Positions 27,943 through 36,104 of a stretch of 60,993 nucleotides of DNA are shown in pieces (the stretch's first letter is position 1; each line of letters opens with the position of its first letter). Made by a program: the position numbers and the translations under genes. This DNA is from an uncultured Rubripirellula sp. GTDB taxonomy: Bacteria > Planctomycetota > Planctomycetia > Pirellulales > Pirellulaceae. The notes beneath the pieces are model-generated. The model saw only the letters and a list, made by a program, of their open reading frames with translations. It ran no database searches and had not been told where the DNA came from. Location of the stretch: the NCBI GenBank assembly GCA_938045805.1, contig CALIBL010000015.1, positions 1 through 60,993 on the forward strand, read 5' to 3'.

Positions 27943-30897
27943 TCAATTATTAATTGACTGAGCACGGAAGGATTCTGTTTTTAAAACGGACTGGATCAAG
28001 GTTCGCATTGGATAATCTCGGTCCTGTAACTCTGCGGCGATTTCTCTTGCCGCAACGCGATCCTTTGGCGTGAGCTCTCTCGCCAAAGCATATCGCATCA
28101 AGTGCTCAGCAAATGCTTCAGCGAATCGATCTGATTCACCAAGCAACCGCGCTGTGAATTCACCTGCTGTTGCGAAAGATTGTTGTGATAAAGATCCACT
28201 TGGGTCAACAACTCGACCATTCTCATATTTATCACGCCAACGACCTGTAACGTCATAATTCTCTAATGCAAATCCAAGTGGGTCGAGTTGATTATGACAG
28301 CCCGCACAGGAAGGATTTGCTCGGTGCTCGGCAAATTTTTCGCGTATCGTCAAGTCGGCCTCACCCGCATCCTCATCGAGCGGAGGAATATCATTCGGCG
28401 GTGGCGAAGGCGGATCATTAAATAGCACTTCAGTGATCCATACTCCACGAGCGACCGGGTGAGTACGGTCTGGACCTGAGGTCATTGTTAAAACAGCCGC
28501 GTTGGTCAGGATACCGCCGTATCGCGGATCGGATGCATCAACCCGACTAAAGTCGTGAGAACGCACTAAATCACGGATCTTATTGTCGTACGCCCTCTGA
28601 TTAGCTACCCGCAACTCCTCAATTTGCACATCGGCGGAAACGCCGTGCAATTGCTTTCTAGTGTCGCGCAACTGGGACCGCACTAGAGCATAAGAAGAGT
28701 AATCGTTCGCTGACAAAACCTGCTTTAAATCTTCATCAGAGATAAAACTACCAGAATTCCGAAACGCTTCAGCAGCTTCGACCTCTGTAAGAGGACGATC
28801 GTACAACTTTGCCTCTTCAATTCGCACGTTGAGATAGCGGTTTCCCCCGGGAGGAAGGTGTCGTAACCCAAAGAGGACGAACGACTCCTGGGGTTTGAAT
28901 GTGGCACTGCCTTTCAAGAATCCGCCGCCATACGGGATCCCATTTCGATAGAGAGACGTTGATCCATCCGCTTGATAGGTCATTACCAAATGTATCGGTT
29001 CATCGATCAAATCTTCGGGAAAAGACTCGGGAAAATCTTCTGTCCTCGCAAACCCATTGCTACCTGAAATCCAGTGTCGATCCTTTCGCTCGCCAATCAC
29101 GATGGAGTCAAACAAATTGCCAGCCTGCATGGTCATTAAGCCGCCGCCGCGTTGATCCAGGTCTGGCAGGGAGAACCTCACTTCGAAACTCTTTGCGGTG
29201 AAGGTGTCTGGCAAGTTAGGACTCTGCAGGAACGCCTTATCCAAAATCACGGCTCCAGATTCAAAGCGAACCTCTCCGTGCGCTGTTAGGTCTAACTCAC
29301 CCATTTCATCTTTCAGATCACCCTCAAACCGCCAGACTGCGTAAGGTTTGAGATCAACCTTTAAATTCGAAGCCGCCCGGTCTCCAAGTATTAGTTCTCG
29401 TGCTGGGTCAATTAATTCGTCAATCGCTTTTTGTTGTCTTTCAATCTTACGCCGTAATCCCTCGCGCGCTTGATGACGTGAATCGTTCGTCTTCTGTACC
29501 GCTTCGACATCAATATCATCAGGTTGTAGATCGGTGCCGTACCATTCATCAAGAAACTCACTTCGATAGACAACCTTCGGCTTGATTAACTCATTGATCG
29601 AACGATCCTCGACAAAAATGAGATCAAATAGCAGCAGAGGCTCAATCAACATTTGCCGCCCAGCGGGATACTCTGGGTTAATCGAATAGTACCGATTGAG
29701 TCGTGGACTGGGAGTGGCCGCCAAAACGTTCTCTAGCTGCAACCACTGCACGGGAAAAGTATCCAAGAATCTTCCCACTTTAGGATCCGCCATCATTCGC
29801 CTGATCGTGCGATCCAAAACCGTGATATCTGCAAGTTCGCCCGTTGCCGCTAGGGATAGCAGGTCTGCATCAGGACCACTGGACCATAAACAATAAGACA
29901 GTTTTGACGCGAGCGAATAACATGTGGAATCATTCACTTCAATGTTGGTTCGATACAAAAATAGAGGCGAAGACAAAACCGCAGCTGCAACCTTTTTCAT
30001 TCCATCAGAAAATGACGCAGACTCATCGATGCACTTCACCGCATATTCGGTGTAACGGCGAACAACATCTTCATCTACATCTTGCCTGAAAGCGATTGGC
30101 ATGAACTTGGCTAGGCGTTTCTCCGCCGCCTTTGCAAACTCAGTCTCCTCCTGTGGCGATGCAAAAAACTCCTCCCAGATCCCGACGGTATCTTGGTTGA
30201 AGTCATCACTTTCAACAATCGATACACTCAACTTAAAAAACGAATCTAAAAGAAGCGGTGACAAGGTTAATTGACTTGCTTGGTTGTCATACCCATGCTC
30301 GGCTCTTAAATCCTTTGGAAACGGTTTTACACCACTCATACCAACTCGCTCTCCCAGAGCTGGCGAATGTGCTTTGACGTGGCTAGGCACCCTCCATTCC
30401 GCGGCCCCGGTACCCAAAGACTCGAGGTACTGACTCTCTCGCACCATCAACTTCTCGGTGAGCGAGAACACATCGCGATCAAGCTTAAAAAGATCACGAA
30501 CCGTGTTGTTGTACTGAAATCGATTCAAACGACTGATTGGGACATCTTCATGCGGTAATGAACTCACCAGCACCACAAGCTTTGCATGAATTGACTTATC
30601 AATCGCCTCCCTCTCCTCAGAGGACAACTCTGACACATCTGCAGGCGGCATCGTCCCGCTCGCTATCTCTTTTCGAATGCGATCCAACAAGTGCGAGTCA
30701 CTGAGAATGTTTCCCCCCTCGCTTGAGATGTCTATCACAACGCCACCGCTGGCATCACCCGCCGTATGACAATCAACACAATGCGTGGCAAAAAATCCCA
30801 GTAGGTCCGATTTCGCCCGATCGAATGCACTCGCTGTTGATGGGATCAACATCAACAAGATCACCAACATTAACTTACCTATATCGTTCGACACCAA
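27943..30897 (-). CDS. DUF1587-1592-1588-1585 planctomycete cytochrome with LamG insertion
   Basis: This is a secreted multi-domain cytochrome-like protein of 984 residues. After a signal peptide (about 1-24) comes a heme motif C40-V-D-C43-H44, then DUF1587 (about 120-190), DUF1595/DUF1592 (about 260-455), a LamG/concanavalin-like domain (about 516-716; VWRFEGDLKDEMG, SLYRNGIPYGGG, IEEAKLYDRPLTEVE), then DUF1588 with a second CxxCH (C864-A-G-C867-H868) and DUF1585 at the C-terminus. The LamG insertion splits DUF1592 from DUF1588 and is absent from the paralogue at 58214-60847. Its partner DUF1552 gene lies 79 bases upstream. Electron transfer coupled to oxidation outside the cytoplasm is inferred. 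Confidence 0.9.
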   Translation of the reverse strand: MVSNDIGKLMLVILLMLIPSTASAFDRAKSDLLGFFATHCVDCHTAGDASGGVVIDISSEGGNILSDSHLLDRIRKEIASGTMPPADVSELSSEEREAIDKSIHAKLVVLVSSLPHEDVPISRLNRFQYNNTVRDLFKLDRDVFSLTEKLMVRESQYLESLGTGAAEWRVPSHVKAHSPALGERVGMSGVKPFPKDLRAEHGYDNQASQLTLSPLLLDSFFKLSVSIVESDDFNQDTVGIWEEFFASPQEETEFAKAAEKRLAKFMPIAFRQDVDEDVVRRYTEYAVKCIDESASFSDGMKKVAAAVLSSPLFLYRTNIEVNDSTCYSLASKLSYCLWSSGPDADLLSLAATGELADITVLDRTIRRMMADPKVGRFLDTFPVQWLQLENVLAATPSPRLNRYYSINPEYPAGRQMLIEPLLLFDLIFVEDRSINELIKPKVVYRSEFLDEWYGTDLQPDDIDVEAVQKTNDSRHQAREGLRRKIERQQKAIDELIDPARELILGDRAASNLKVDLKPYAVWRFEGDLKDEMGELDLTAHGEVRFESGAVILDKAFLQSPNLPDTFTAKSFEVRFSLPDLDQRGGGLMTMQAGNLFDSIVIGERKDRHWISGSNGFARTEDFPESFPEDLIDEPIHLVMTYQADGSTSLYRNGIPYGGGFLKGSATFKPQESFVLFGLRHLPPGGNRYLNVRIEEAKLYDRPLTEVEAAEAFRNSGSFISDEDLKQVLSANDYSSYALVRSQLRDTRKQLHGVSADVQIEELRVANQRAYDNKIRDLVRSHDFSRVDASDPRYGGILTNAAVLTMTSGPDRTHPVARGVWITEVLFNDPPSPPPNDIPPLDEDAGEADLTIREKFAEHRANPSCAGCHNQLDPLGFALENYDVTGRWRDKYENGRVVDPSGSLSQQSFATAGEFTARLLGESDRFAEAFAEHLMRYALARELTPKDRVAAREIAAELQDRDYPMRTLIQSVLKTESFRAQSINN

Positions 30898-30976
30898 TCA
30901 GGTCTCCTGAATGCTGTTTGACTCGACCGTGATCCAATTTAATTCGCATCACCCAGCGACCGATTTCTGGCTGAAG

Positions 30977-32341
30977 CTACGCCCACAGTTCCGTAATCAC
31001 ACCGGTGCTATCGGCATAGGACTCAATTTCCAATCCCATCAGCCTCGCAAGTGTGAGCCAAAGGTTAGAATTGAGCGTCCCGCTTGGCATCTTCAGAAAA
31101 CGGCCCTGTTTGATCTGACCTTGTGCACGCCCCGCAAGCAACATTGGAAGATCATAATATTGATGGGTTGCACCATCTCCTAGGCCTGCACCAAATGCCA
31201 CAACTGCGTTATCGATCATTCGGCTTCCGTCAACTTCGGGTATCTCTTTTAGACGTTTGATCAGGTATGCAAACTGCTGCATGTGGAAGATATCGATTTT
31301 CTGAAGTTCCTTGTATCCGTTGCCTTTTTGGTTGTGTGTCATGTTGTGATGCTGAACCGGTGCATCAAAGACTCCCTCGTACATTAAAGTCGCATCCCAA
31401 CGCTCGGGTCCGATCATAAACGTAGAAACATTTGTGATCCCCATTTGGAAGGCAAGTAACATCAGGTCTATCTGTAGACGAATATACTCACCTCGCGGCA
31501 ACACTTCATTCTGCGGGACTTTAATGTCTACCCCCGATAACATTTGATCCATTTTGGCGATCCGCAATTCAATGCTGCGAACCATCGCCATGTATTCATC
31601 GAGCGTGTGCCGATCGTCAGACCCAAGTCTCCGAGACAAACTACGAGCATCAGCTAAAACCAAATCTGACACATCCGTCACATGGGAGCGGTAACTCTCA
31701 TTTAAGAAGAGTCTCTCGTACAGCTTTCGTGGCTCCCGGATGGACGGTGCAATTTTTCCCGGACCATACCAAGATATATTGTCAAATTCGATTGGTTCCT
31801 TCGGAGCGGTGAAGCCATTGCAACTGATTTCCAGTGTGTTGTAAGCCGTTGAAAAACCTACCTGATCACCAATCACCTGATCGAGTGTTCGTCCATTTGG
31901 GTGAGCCAAGCCAATCCGTTCGGCTTGCTCCGGCGACACACTGGTCAAATAACAAGATGCACCTTGCGCGTGGACATCTTGCCCGTTTTTATAAGTCCGA
32001 TCCAAACCAGTTACCAACGTAATATCGTCGACGTGTGGTTTGAGCGGCTGCATCGTCGACGTAAGCTCCAGTGGATACACACCTGGCTGATTGTGAAAGC
32101 GACGTTCGTTCTTGGTTTTATCTGCGTTGAATCCACCGATAAACTCCGGGATTTCCGCCTGCTCCTCTCCGGGAAAAAAACAACGACGCACAATCCCGTT
32201 GGGTAAGTAAACGATCGCAAGTTTTTTACTGGGTTTAACCAACGAAGAATCACGATCTTGTGACCACAACAACGAATTCATCAGCGGCAATGTTAATGTC
32301 ACACCGCCACAACGAAGCGCAGATCTTCGAGAGAAATTCAT
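30977..32341 (-). CDS. DUF1552 protein, partner of DUF1592 cytochrome
   Basis: The 454 residues start with an Arg-pair Tat-like signal (FSRRSALRCGGV). They continue with the DUF1552 pattern: KLAIVYLPNGI near residue 42, VTGLDRTYKNGQDVHAQGAS, SLSRRLGSDDRHTLDEYM in the middle, and AVVAFGAGLGDGATHQYYDLP with MLLAGRAQGQIKQGRF near the end. DUF1552 genes pair with DUF1592 cytochromes, and here it is immediately upstream of one. Enzymatic function is not established; the fold is probably DUF1501/sulfatase-related. Confidence 0.9.
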   Translation of the reverse strand: MNFSRRSALRCGGVTLTLPLMNSLLWSQDRDSSLVKPSKKLAIVYLPNGIVRRCFFPGEEQAEIPEFIGGFNADKTKNERRFHNQPGVYPLELTSTMQPLKPHVDDITLVTGLDRTYKNGQDVHAQGASCYLTSVSPEQAERIGLAHPNGRTLDQVIGDQVGFSTAYNTLEISCNGFTAPKEPIEFDNISWYGPGKIAPSIREPRKLYERLFLNESYRSHVTDVSDLVLADARSLSRRLGSDDRHTLDEYMAMVRSIELRIAKMDQMLSGVDIKVPQNEVLPRGEYIRLQIDLMLLAFQMGITNVSTFMIGPERWDATLMYEGVFDAPVQHHNMTHNQKGNGYKELQKIDIFHMQQFAYLIKRLKEIPEVDGSRMIDNAVVAFGAGLGDGATHQYYDLPMLLAGRAQGQIKQGRFLKMPSGTLNSNLWLTLARLMGLEIESYADSTGVITELWA

Positions 32342-32524
32342 TAGGTAACCTCACCAGTGCTATGACCAGTTGAAATCGCGTGAAAGCGAAACATGCGAAT
32401 TATTGAACTGACTCCAGCTTAGGAAGCCAGTCTCCTGCCAACCGATTATAGACTCGACTGACGATAGCTGTGCCTTCTTTGTGCCGAGAAACCTACGAGA
32501 TACGTAAGCAATGAACATCTGCAC

Positions 32525-33724
32525 TCACTGCAATTTACTGAGCAACTGCTCGACCGAGGATTCAGCAATTGGATCTGGGACCAATCGCATCAATGATCGA
32601 ATGCTTATAGGAAACCGTTCGGAATCGTAGTTGCTGATCAACCAAGCAACCTGCCGATTCGTCTGCATTTTACGAGGGCCGAAGGCTGCGGTAAAAAAGT
32701 TTAGATAACATCGTGGCTTGTTAGTTCGAAACGAGTTCAAATCAAAATTCTCACTTAAACAATCAAGCCTACCAACAGCCTCAGCGACCAGAAGCACAGG
32801 GAAGCATTTGAAGCATCTCCCGCAATTTAATACTCGTGAATTATCATGTTTAACACGAGCACAAACATTGATCTTTGACGCAAGTGCTTCGCTTCCTAAC
32901 ACTTCTAGAATTTTCTCCAGTCGGGTGAATTCTCCGCCGTACTGACTGAAGGTATTTTCTCTGGTAGCGAGTAATGGCAAAAGCATTGGATTGGCCGCAT
33001 CAAGCGTCCGGGTCGGTAGACTCGGTAGGGCGACCTGAAGATCGGTTCCAGATGCAAACAAATAGTGTTTAAAAATCGGTGCCAACGAGAGAGTTGCTGC
33101 AACGGTCCGAAAAGTGTGCGTCTCAAGAAAAGAATAACCCTCAAAGAAAGAGTTCGTCTGGAATCTTGCACCTGCTAGCTCCAGACCATACTCCTCCGCA
33201 AATCTTTGCGTGTGCTGGAAATTCATTTGATACTGACCTTCGTGCGTCACACTTCCAACACCATGATGCATCAACATGCTTACGGAATACTCGGATGGCA
33301 ATTGACGATCGCACTCCTTTCGATGAATTAACTGCATACTATCGATCCCACCACTGAATCCCGTGGCCACATGGGAGGAAGCAGTAATTGGTTGCGACTG
33401 TTGACGAGCCTCAGCCTCAATACGAATCGCACCCAACTCTGGGAAACAGAGTCGTAAGATCACCTGAATATTGCCCCGAAGATGAAACAATAACTTCGGA
33501 TCAACAGGATCTTCAATCCAAATATCTTGACGCGTCTTCATGGCATGCATCAGTAGCATCACAAGAAAAGCATCGGGACGAGGATCGGCCAAAGATAAAC
33601 CATCAACAGTGCTTATCCGCTCGAAAACAAACGCTTCTCTGAAATCATTGGTAACAATTTCAGCAGATAAGTCACAACGACTGTCTTGCTGTACGTGCTG
33701 AAGTCGGTGAATTCGTATGGTCAT
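32525..33724 (-). CDS. PP-loop ATP-pyrophosphatase-like protein with QueC-type Cys cluster
   Basis: This 399-residue protein is not QueC itself by length but shares its core. An N-terminal region (about 1-115) without recognised family precedes the PP-loop S124-G-G-I-D128-S129, which binds the pyrophosphate of ATP. Near the C-terminus it has C288, then C301-x-x-C304-x-x-C307 (NCGRCFKCFP), matching the zinc cluster of QueC-type enzymes. Such proteins adenylate a carboxylate or amide before amidation or sulfur transfer. No queD, queE, queF or DNA-modification gene is nearby, so the substrate is unknown. It stands alone between DUF1552 and a small lipoprotein gene. No ribosome-binding site is clear. 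Confidence 0.78.
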   Translation of the reverse strand: MTIRIHRLQHVQQDSRCDLSAEIVTNDFREAFVFERISTVDGLSLADPRPDAFLVMLLMHAMKTRQDIWIEDPVDPKLLFHLRGNIQVILRLCFPELGAIRIEAEARQQSQPITASSHVATGFSGGIDSMQLIHRKECDRQLPSEYSVSMLMHHGVGSVTHEGQYQMNFQHTQRFAEEYGLELAGARFQTNSFFEGYSFLETHTFRTVAATLSLAPIFKHYLFASGTDLQVALPSLPTRTLDAANPMLLPLLATRENTFSQYGGEFTRLEKILEVLGSEALASKINVCARVKHDNSRVLNCGRCFKCFPVLLVAEAVGRLDCLSENFDLNSFRTNKPRCYLNFFTAAFGPRKMQTNRQVAWLISNYDSERFPISIRSLMRLVPDPIAESSVEQLLSKLQ

Positions 33725-33882
33725 TCTGTGCAGGCTTTTGCAGCAAACGGTTCTTCAATCATTCGTTTGATGAAGCGTAGCAAATTGCAAGGTTTTAACC
33801 GACATCGTTTTCATGATGCCTGCTCAGGAGAAACTAGGGTGTTCGGCCAAAGATCTAGCGGAGAAGGAACGCCCCCGACGTC

Positions 33883-34173
33883 CTAGTAGGCCCACATGGA
33901 CTCATTATTTTTTTCCCGCTCCCGATACACTCGAACGGTGGCTTCCGCCTGATCAATCCAAGTCACAATGCTCGAACCTTTGTAAATTGCATCCGGATCC
34001 TCAGACTCAATTTCTCTGAGTATCTTCAGTGCGTTCTCCTGACTCTCAAGATTATTCATCATCCGTTGACTTTCGAATTTCTCCCACTCGACTTTGTGCG
34101 AGTGAGAACAGCCGATCAACGATAGAAACAGTAGTATTTGCAAACAAAAAGTAACAACGAGCCGAACCTGCAT
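33883..34173 (-). CDS. Small hypothetical lipoprotein
   Basis: A 96-residue protein has a lipoprotein signal ending in LSLIGC (modified Cys C22). The mature part is short, charged and helical (ESQENALKILREIESEDPD), without recognised family. It lies 158 bases upstream of the PP-loop gene on the same strand and may or may not share a transcript. The signal is convincing, and the length suits a small envelope protein. Confidence 0.7.
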   Translation of the reverse strand: MQVRLVVTFCLQILLFLSLIGCSHSHKVEWEKFESQRMMNNLESQENALKILREIESEDPDAIYKGSSIVTWIDQAEATVRVYREREKNNESMWAY

Positions 34174-34245
34174 CGTTCTTTTTCCTGTTGCCCCTAGGAA
34201 TCTAACCTTCTCATCTTAATTAGCAGCAGCTAAATCCAAAGTCAC

Positions 34246-34291
34246 ATTTCGTGGGGAAAATTCGCTATCAGAGCCCGTTTTTTCACGAAAT
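34246..34291. promoter_or_regulatory. Long inverted repeat in intergenic region
   Basis: ATTTCGTG (34246-34253) and CACGAAAT (34284-34291) form an 8-bp perfect inverted repeat. With three G-U pairs the adjacent GGGAAA and TTTTTT can extend the RNA stem to about 14 pairs around an 18-base loop. It lies between the end of a sulfatase gene and the small lipoprotein gene, both on the minus strand. It could be a terminator for the sulfatase transcript, an RNA structure or an operator. Confidence 0.4.
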
Positions 34292-34419
34292 AGAAAGGCA
34301 GGTAGCTAAAAGATGAATCTAACGAAGGTTAAATCGCTGAGGCGTAACAGGGAAAATAACAGGATCAGCTCATGTCCCTAAAATGCTTCCGGGTACGGGG
34401 AAAAATTTACTATTCGAAT

Positions 34420-35814
34420 CTAATCATGAAGCAAATTGGGAATGTTTGGATGAAGAGGTCGGTCTACCGTCTCTCTACCTAACGCACCGGCGGGAACCGG
34501 CGGACATCGCATCAGTAAATATTCTAATTCTTGCCGAATATCCTTGGCTTCTTTCGATAGCGCGTTCCCTAAATCCTTGGACTCATCCAGATCGACAGGA
34601 ACCTCGAAATAACTACCATCCCGGTACAACTTGTACTTAGCCGTCCGCGCGTACTGACCCGGCTTCTTATTCCAATAGCATTGGTAGTGGCACAAGACCC
34701 ATCGCCGAAGATCGCCTGGCTCGCCATTGAGTTGTGGAAAAAAACTCTTCCCATCAAACGGTTCTTTTGCACTAACTTCGGTACCAGAAGCATCCAGTAA
34801 CGTTGCGTAAAAATCAGTGAAGTCAATCAGATCAGGCAAAACCGAACCGGCAGGCGTGTGTTTGGTCCATCGTGCAACCAACGGTACATGAGTTCCGTTA
34901 TCTTTCATCCCAGCCTTACCACCCTGGATCTCCCTGCCATTCCAGTTTGATCGGATTCCAGTATTGGTGCCATTGTCAGCAGTAAACAGAATAATGGTTT
35001 CTTCACCTAGGCCCAGTGCGTCAACGTGATCGACGATACGTCCAACAAGGTGATCCATGTACTCAACCATCGCCACAAAGTTTTTCTTTTTAGCCGCATA
35101 GTCTTTTGGAGCGCGATTCAAAGAGTGGCTAATTTCCTGATCACCACGACTGTGCGGGGTTGGAACAAATGGGTCATGAACAAGTAGCATTGGGTAATAA
35201 ACAAAAAACGGTCTCTCCTGATTTTCCTCAATAAAGTCGCAGACAAAATCTGTTAGCAGATCCGGACCGTATTGCCCTGCATTCTCTTCTTTTGAAATGA
35301 ACTTACCATTGTGCTCCAAAGGTGGATCCCAGAAACGCTCCCCGCCGTCTCCGCCTTTACCTCGCGTGACCTGCCAGAGTAGGGACTGATCAAAACCAGC
35401 TTGATGAGGCCGCATTGGATCCAAATGACCTGCCAATTTGTTATACAAACCATTCAACTGCCACTTCCCTGCAATGGCGGTCTGGTAACCGGCCTCCTTC
35501 ATCATATGAGCGAACGTTCGCTCACTAGGGTCTAAATAACCAAAATGAGTATAGTTGCGAAAACCGTACTTACCCGTCATCAACTTGACACGGGATGGTG
35601 TGCAAATGGGGGTTGAGTAACAGTGTTCAAATCGAATCCCTTCTGACGCGAGCTGATCGATTCTGGGAGTTTTGTAATCCTCAGCACCGTAGCATCCAAA
35701 ACACTCCCAACTAACATCATCGGCCATGATCAAAATCACGTTAGGCTTATCTGCCGCAAGCAATAGTGCTGGCGAGGACAGAATGGACAATAGAAGAATT
35801 AGACGTTGAAGCAT
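34420..35814 (-). CDS. Type I sulfatase (CTPSR)
   Basis: This exported sulfatase hydrolyses a sulfate ester. It has 464 residues with a signal peptide (about 1-21). D32-D33 in IMADDVSW bind calcium. The formylglycine precursor is C71 in CTPSR followed by VKLMTGKYG, and the second metal site is FTADNGTNTG. C-terminal AKYKLYRDGSYFEVP is the family's terminal beta region. The start has a strong GAGGAGG upstream. No formylglycine-generating enzyme is in the window. The glycan it acts on cannot be read from sequence. Confidence 0.93.
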   Translation of the reverse strand: MLQRLILLLSILSSPALLLAADKPNVILIMADDVSWECFGCYGAEDYKTPRIDQLASEGIRFEHCYSTPICTPSRVKLMTGKYGFRNYTHFGYLDPSERTFAHMMKEAGYQTAIAGKWQLNGLYNKLAGHLDPMRPHQAGFDQSLLWQVTRGKGGDGGERFWDPPLEHNGKFISKEENAGQYGPDLLTDFVCDFIEENQERPFFVYYPMLLVHDPFVPTPHSRGDQEISHSLNRAPKDYAAKKKNFVAMVEYMDHLVGRIVDHVDALGLGEETIILFTADNGTNTGIRSNWNGREIQGGKAGMKDNGTHVPLVARWTKHTPAGSVLPDLIDFTDFYATLLDASGTEVSAKEPFDGKSFFPQLNGEPGDLRRWVLCHYQCYWNKKPGQYARTAKYKLYRDGSYFEVPVDLDESKDLGNALSKEAKDIRQELEYLLMRCPPVPAGALGRETVDRPLHPNIPNLLHD

Positions 35815-35997
35815 CTGGAAGCCTCCTCATAACGCAACCATTAAACGTAATTGTCAAAAAGAGTATCGATGATGGCGTTGTTCAAGACAAGCTTCGTCCG
35901 AACTATCAAGATTTCACCGAAAATATAATACGTTGCATTACCTCAATTTCCGCGTGAGACTCACAAGCAAAACGCACTCAGGGCTCTCTGCTACCTC

Positions 35998-36011
35998 TTC
36001 ACTTTAGTGAA
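35998..36011. promoter_or_regulatory. Short dyad in divergent promoter region
   Basis: TTCACT (35998-36003) and AGTGAA (36006-36011) form a 6-2-6 palindrome in the 290-base region between the divergent sulfatase and DUF1080-fusion genes. It looks like a helix-turn-helix operator half-site pair, but no regulator is known and it could be chance. Confidence 0.25.
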
Positions 36012-36104
36012 ATTGGAAAACGCCTCTTGCCGTCGGTTCTCCTTAAAACTTGTACCTTGTAAGATTATGTATGGACTTCGAATCACCTATCTAATCTGCA
36101 AGCC

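Noticed and set aside
32525..33724. Annotation as 7-cyano-7-deazaguanine synthase QueC
   Set aside because: PP-loop and Cys cluster fit, but the length, the extra N-terminal region and the neighbours do not.
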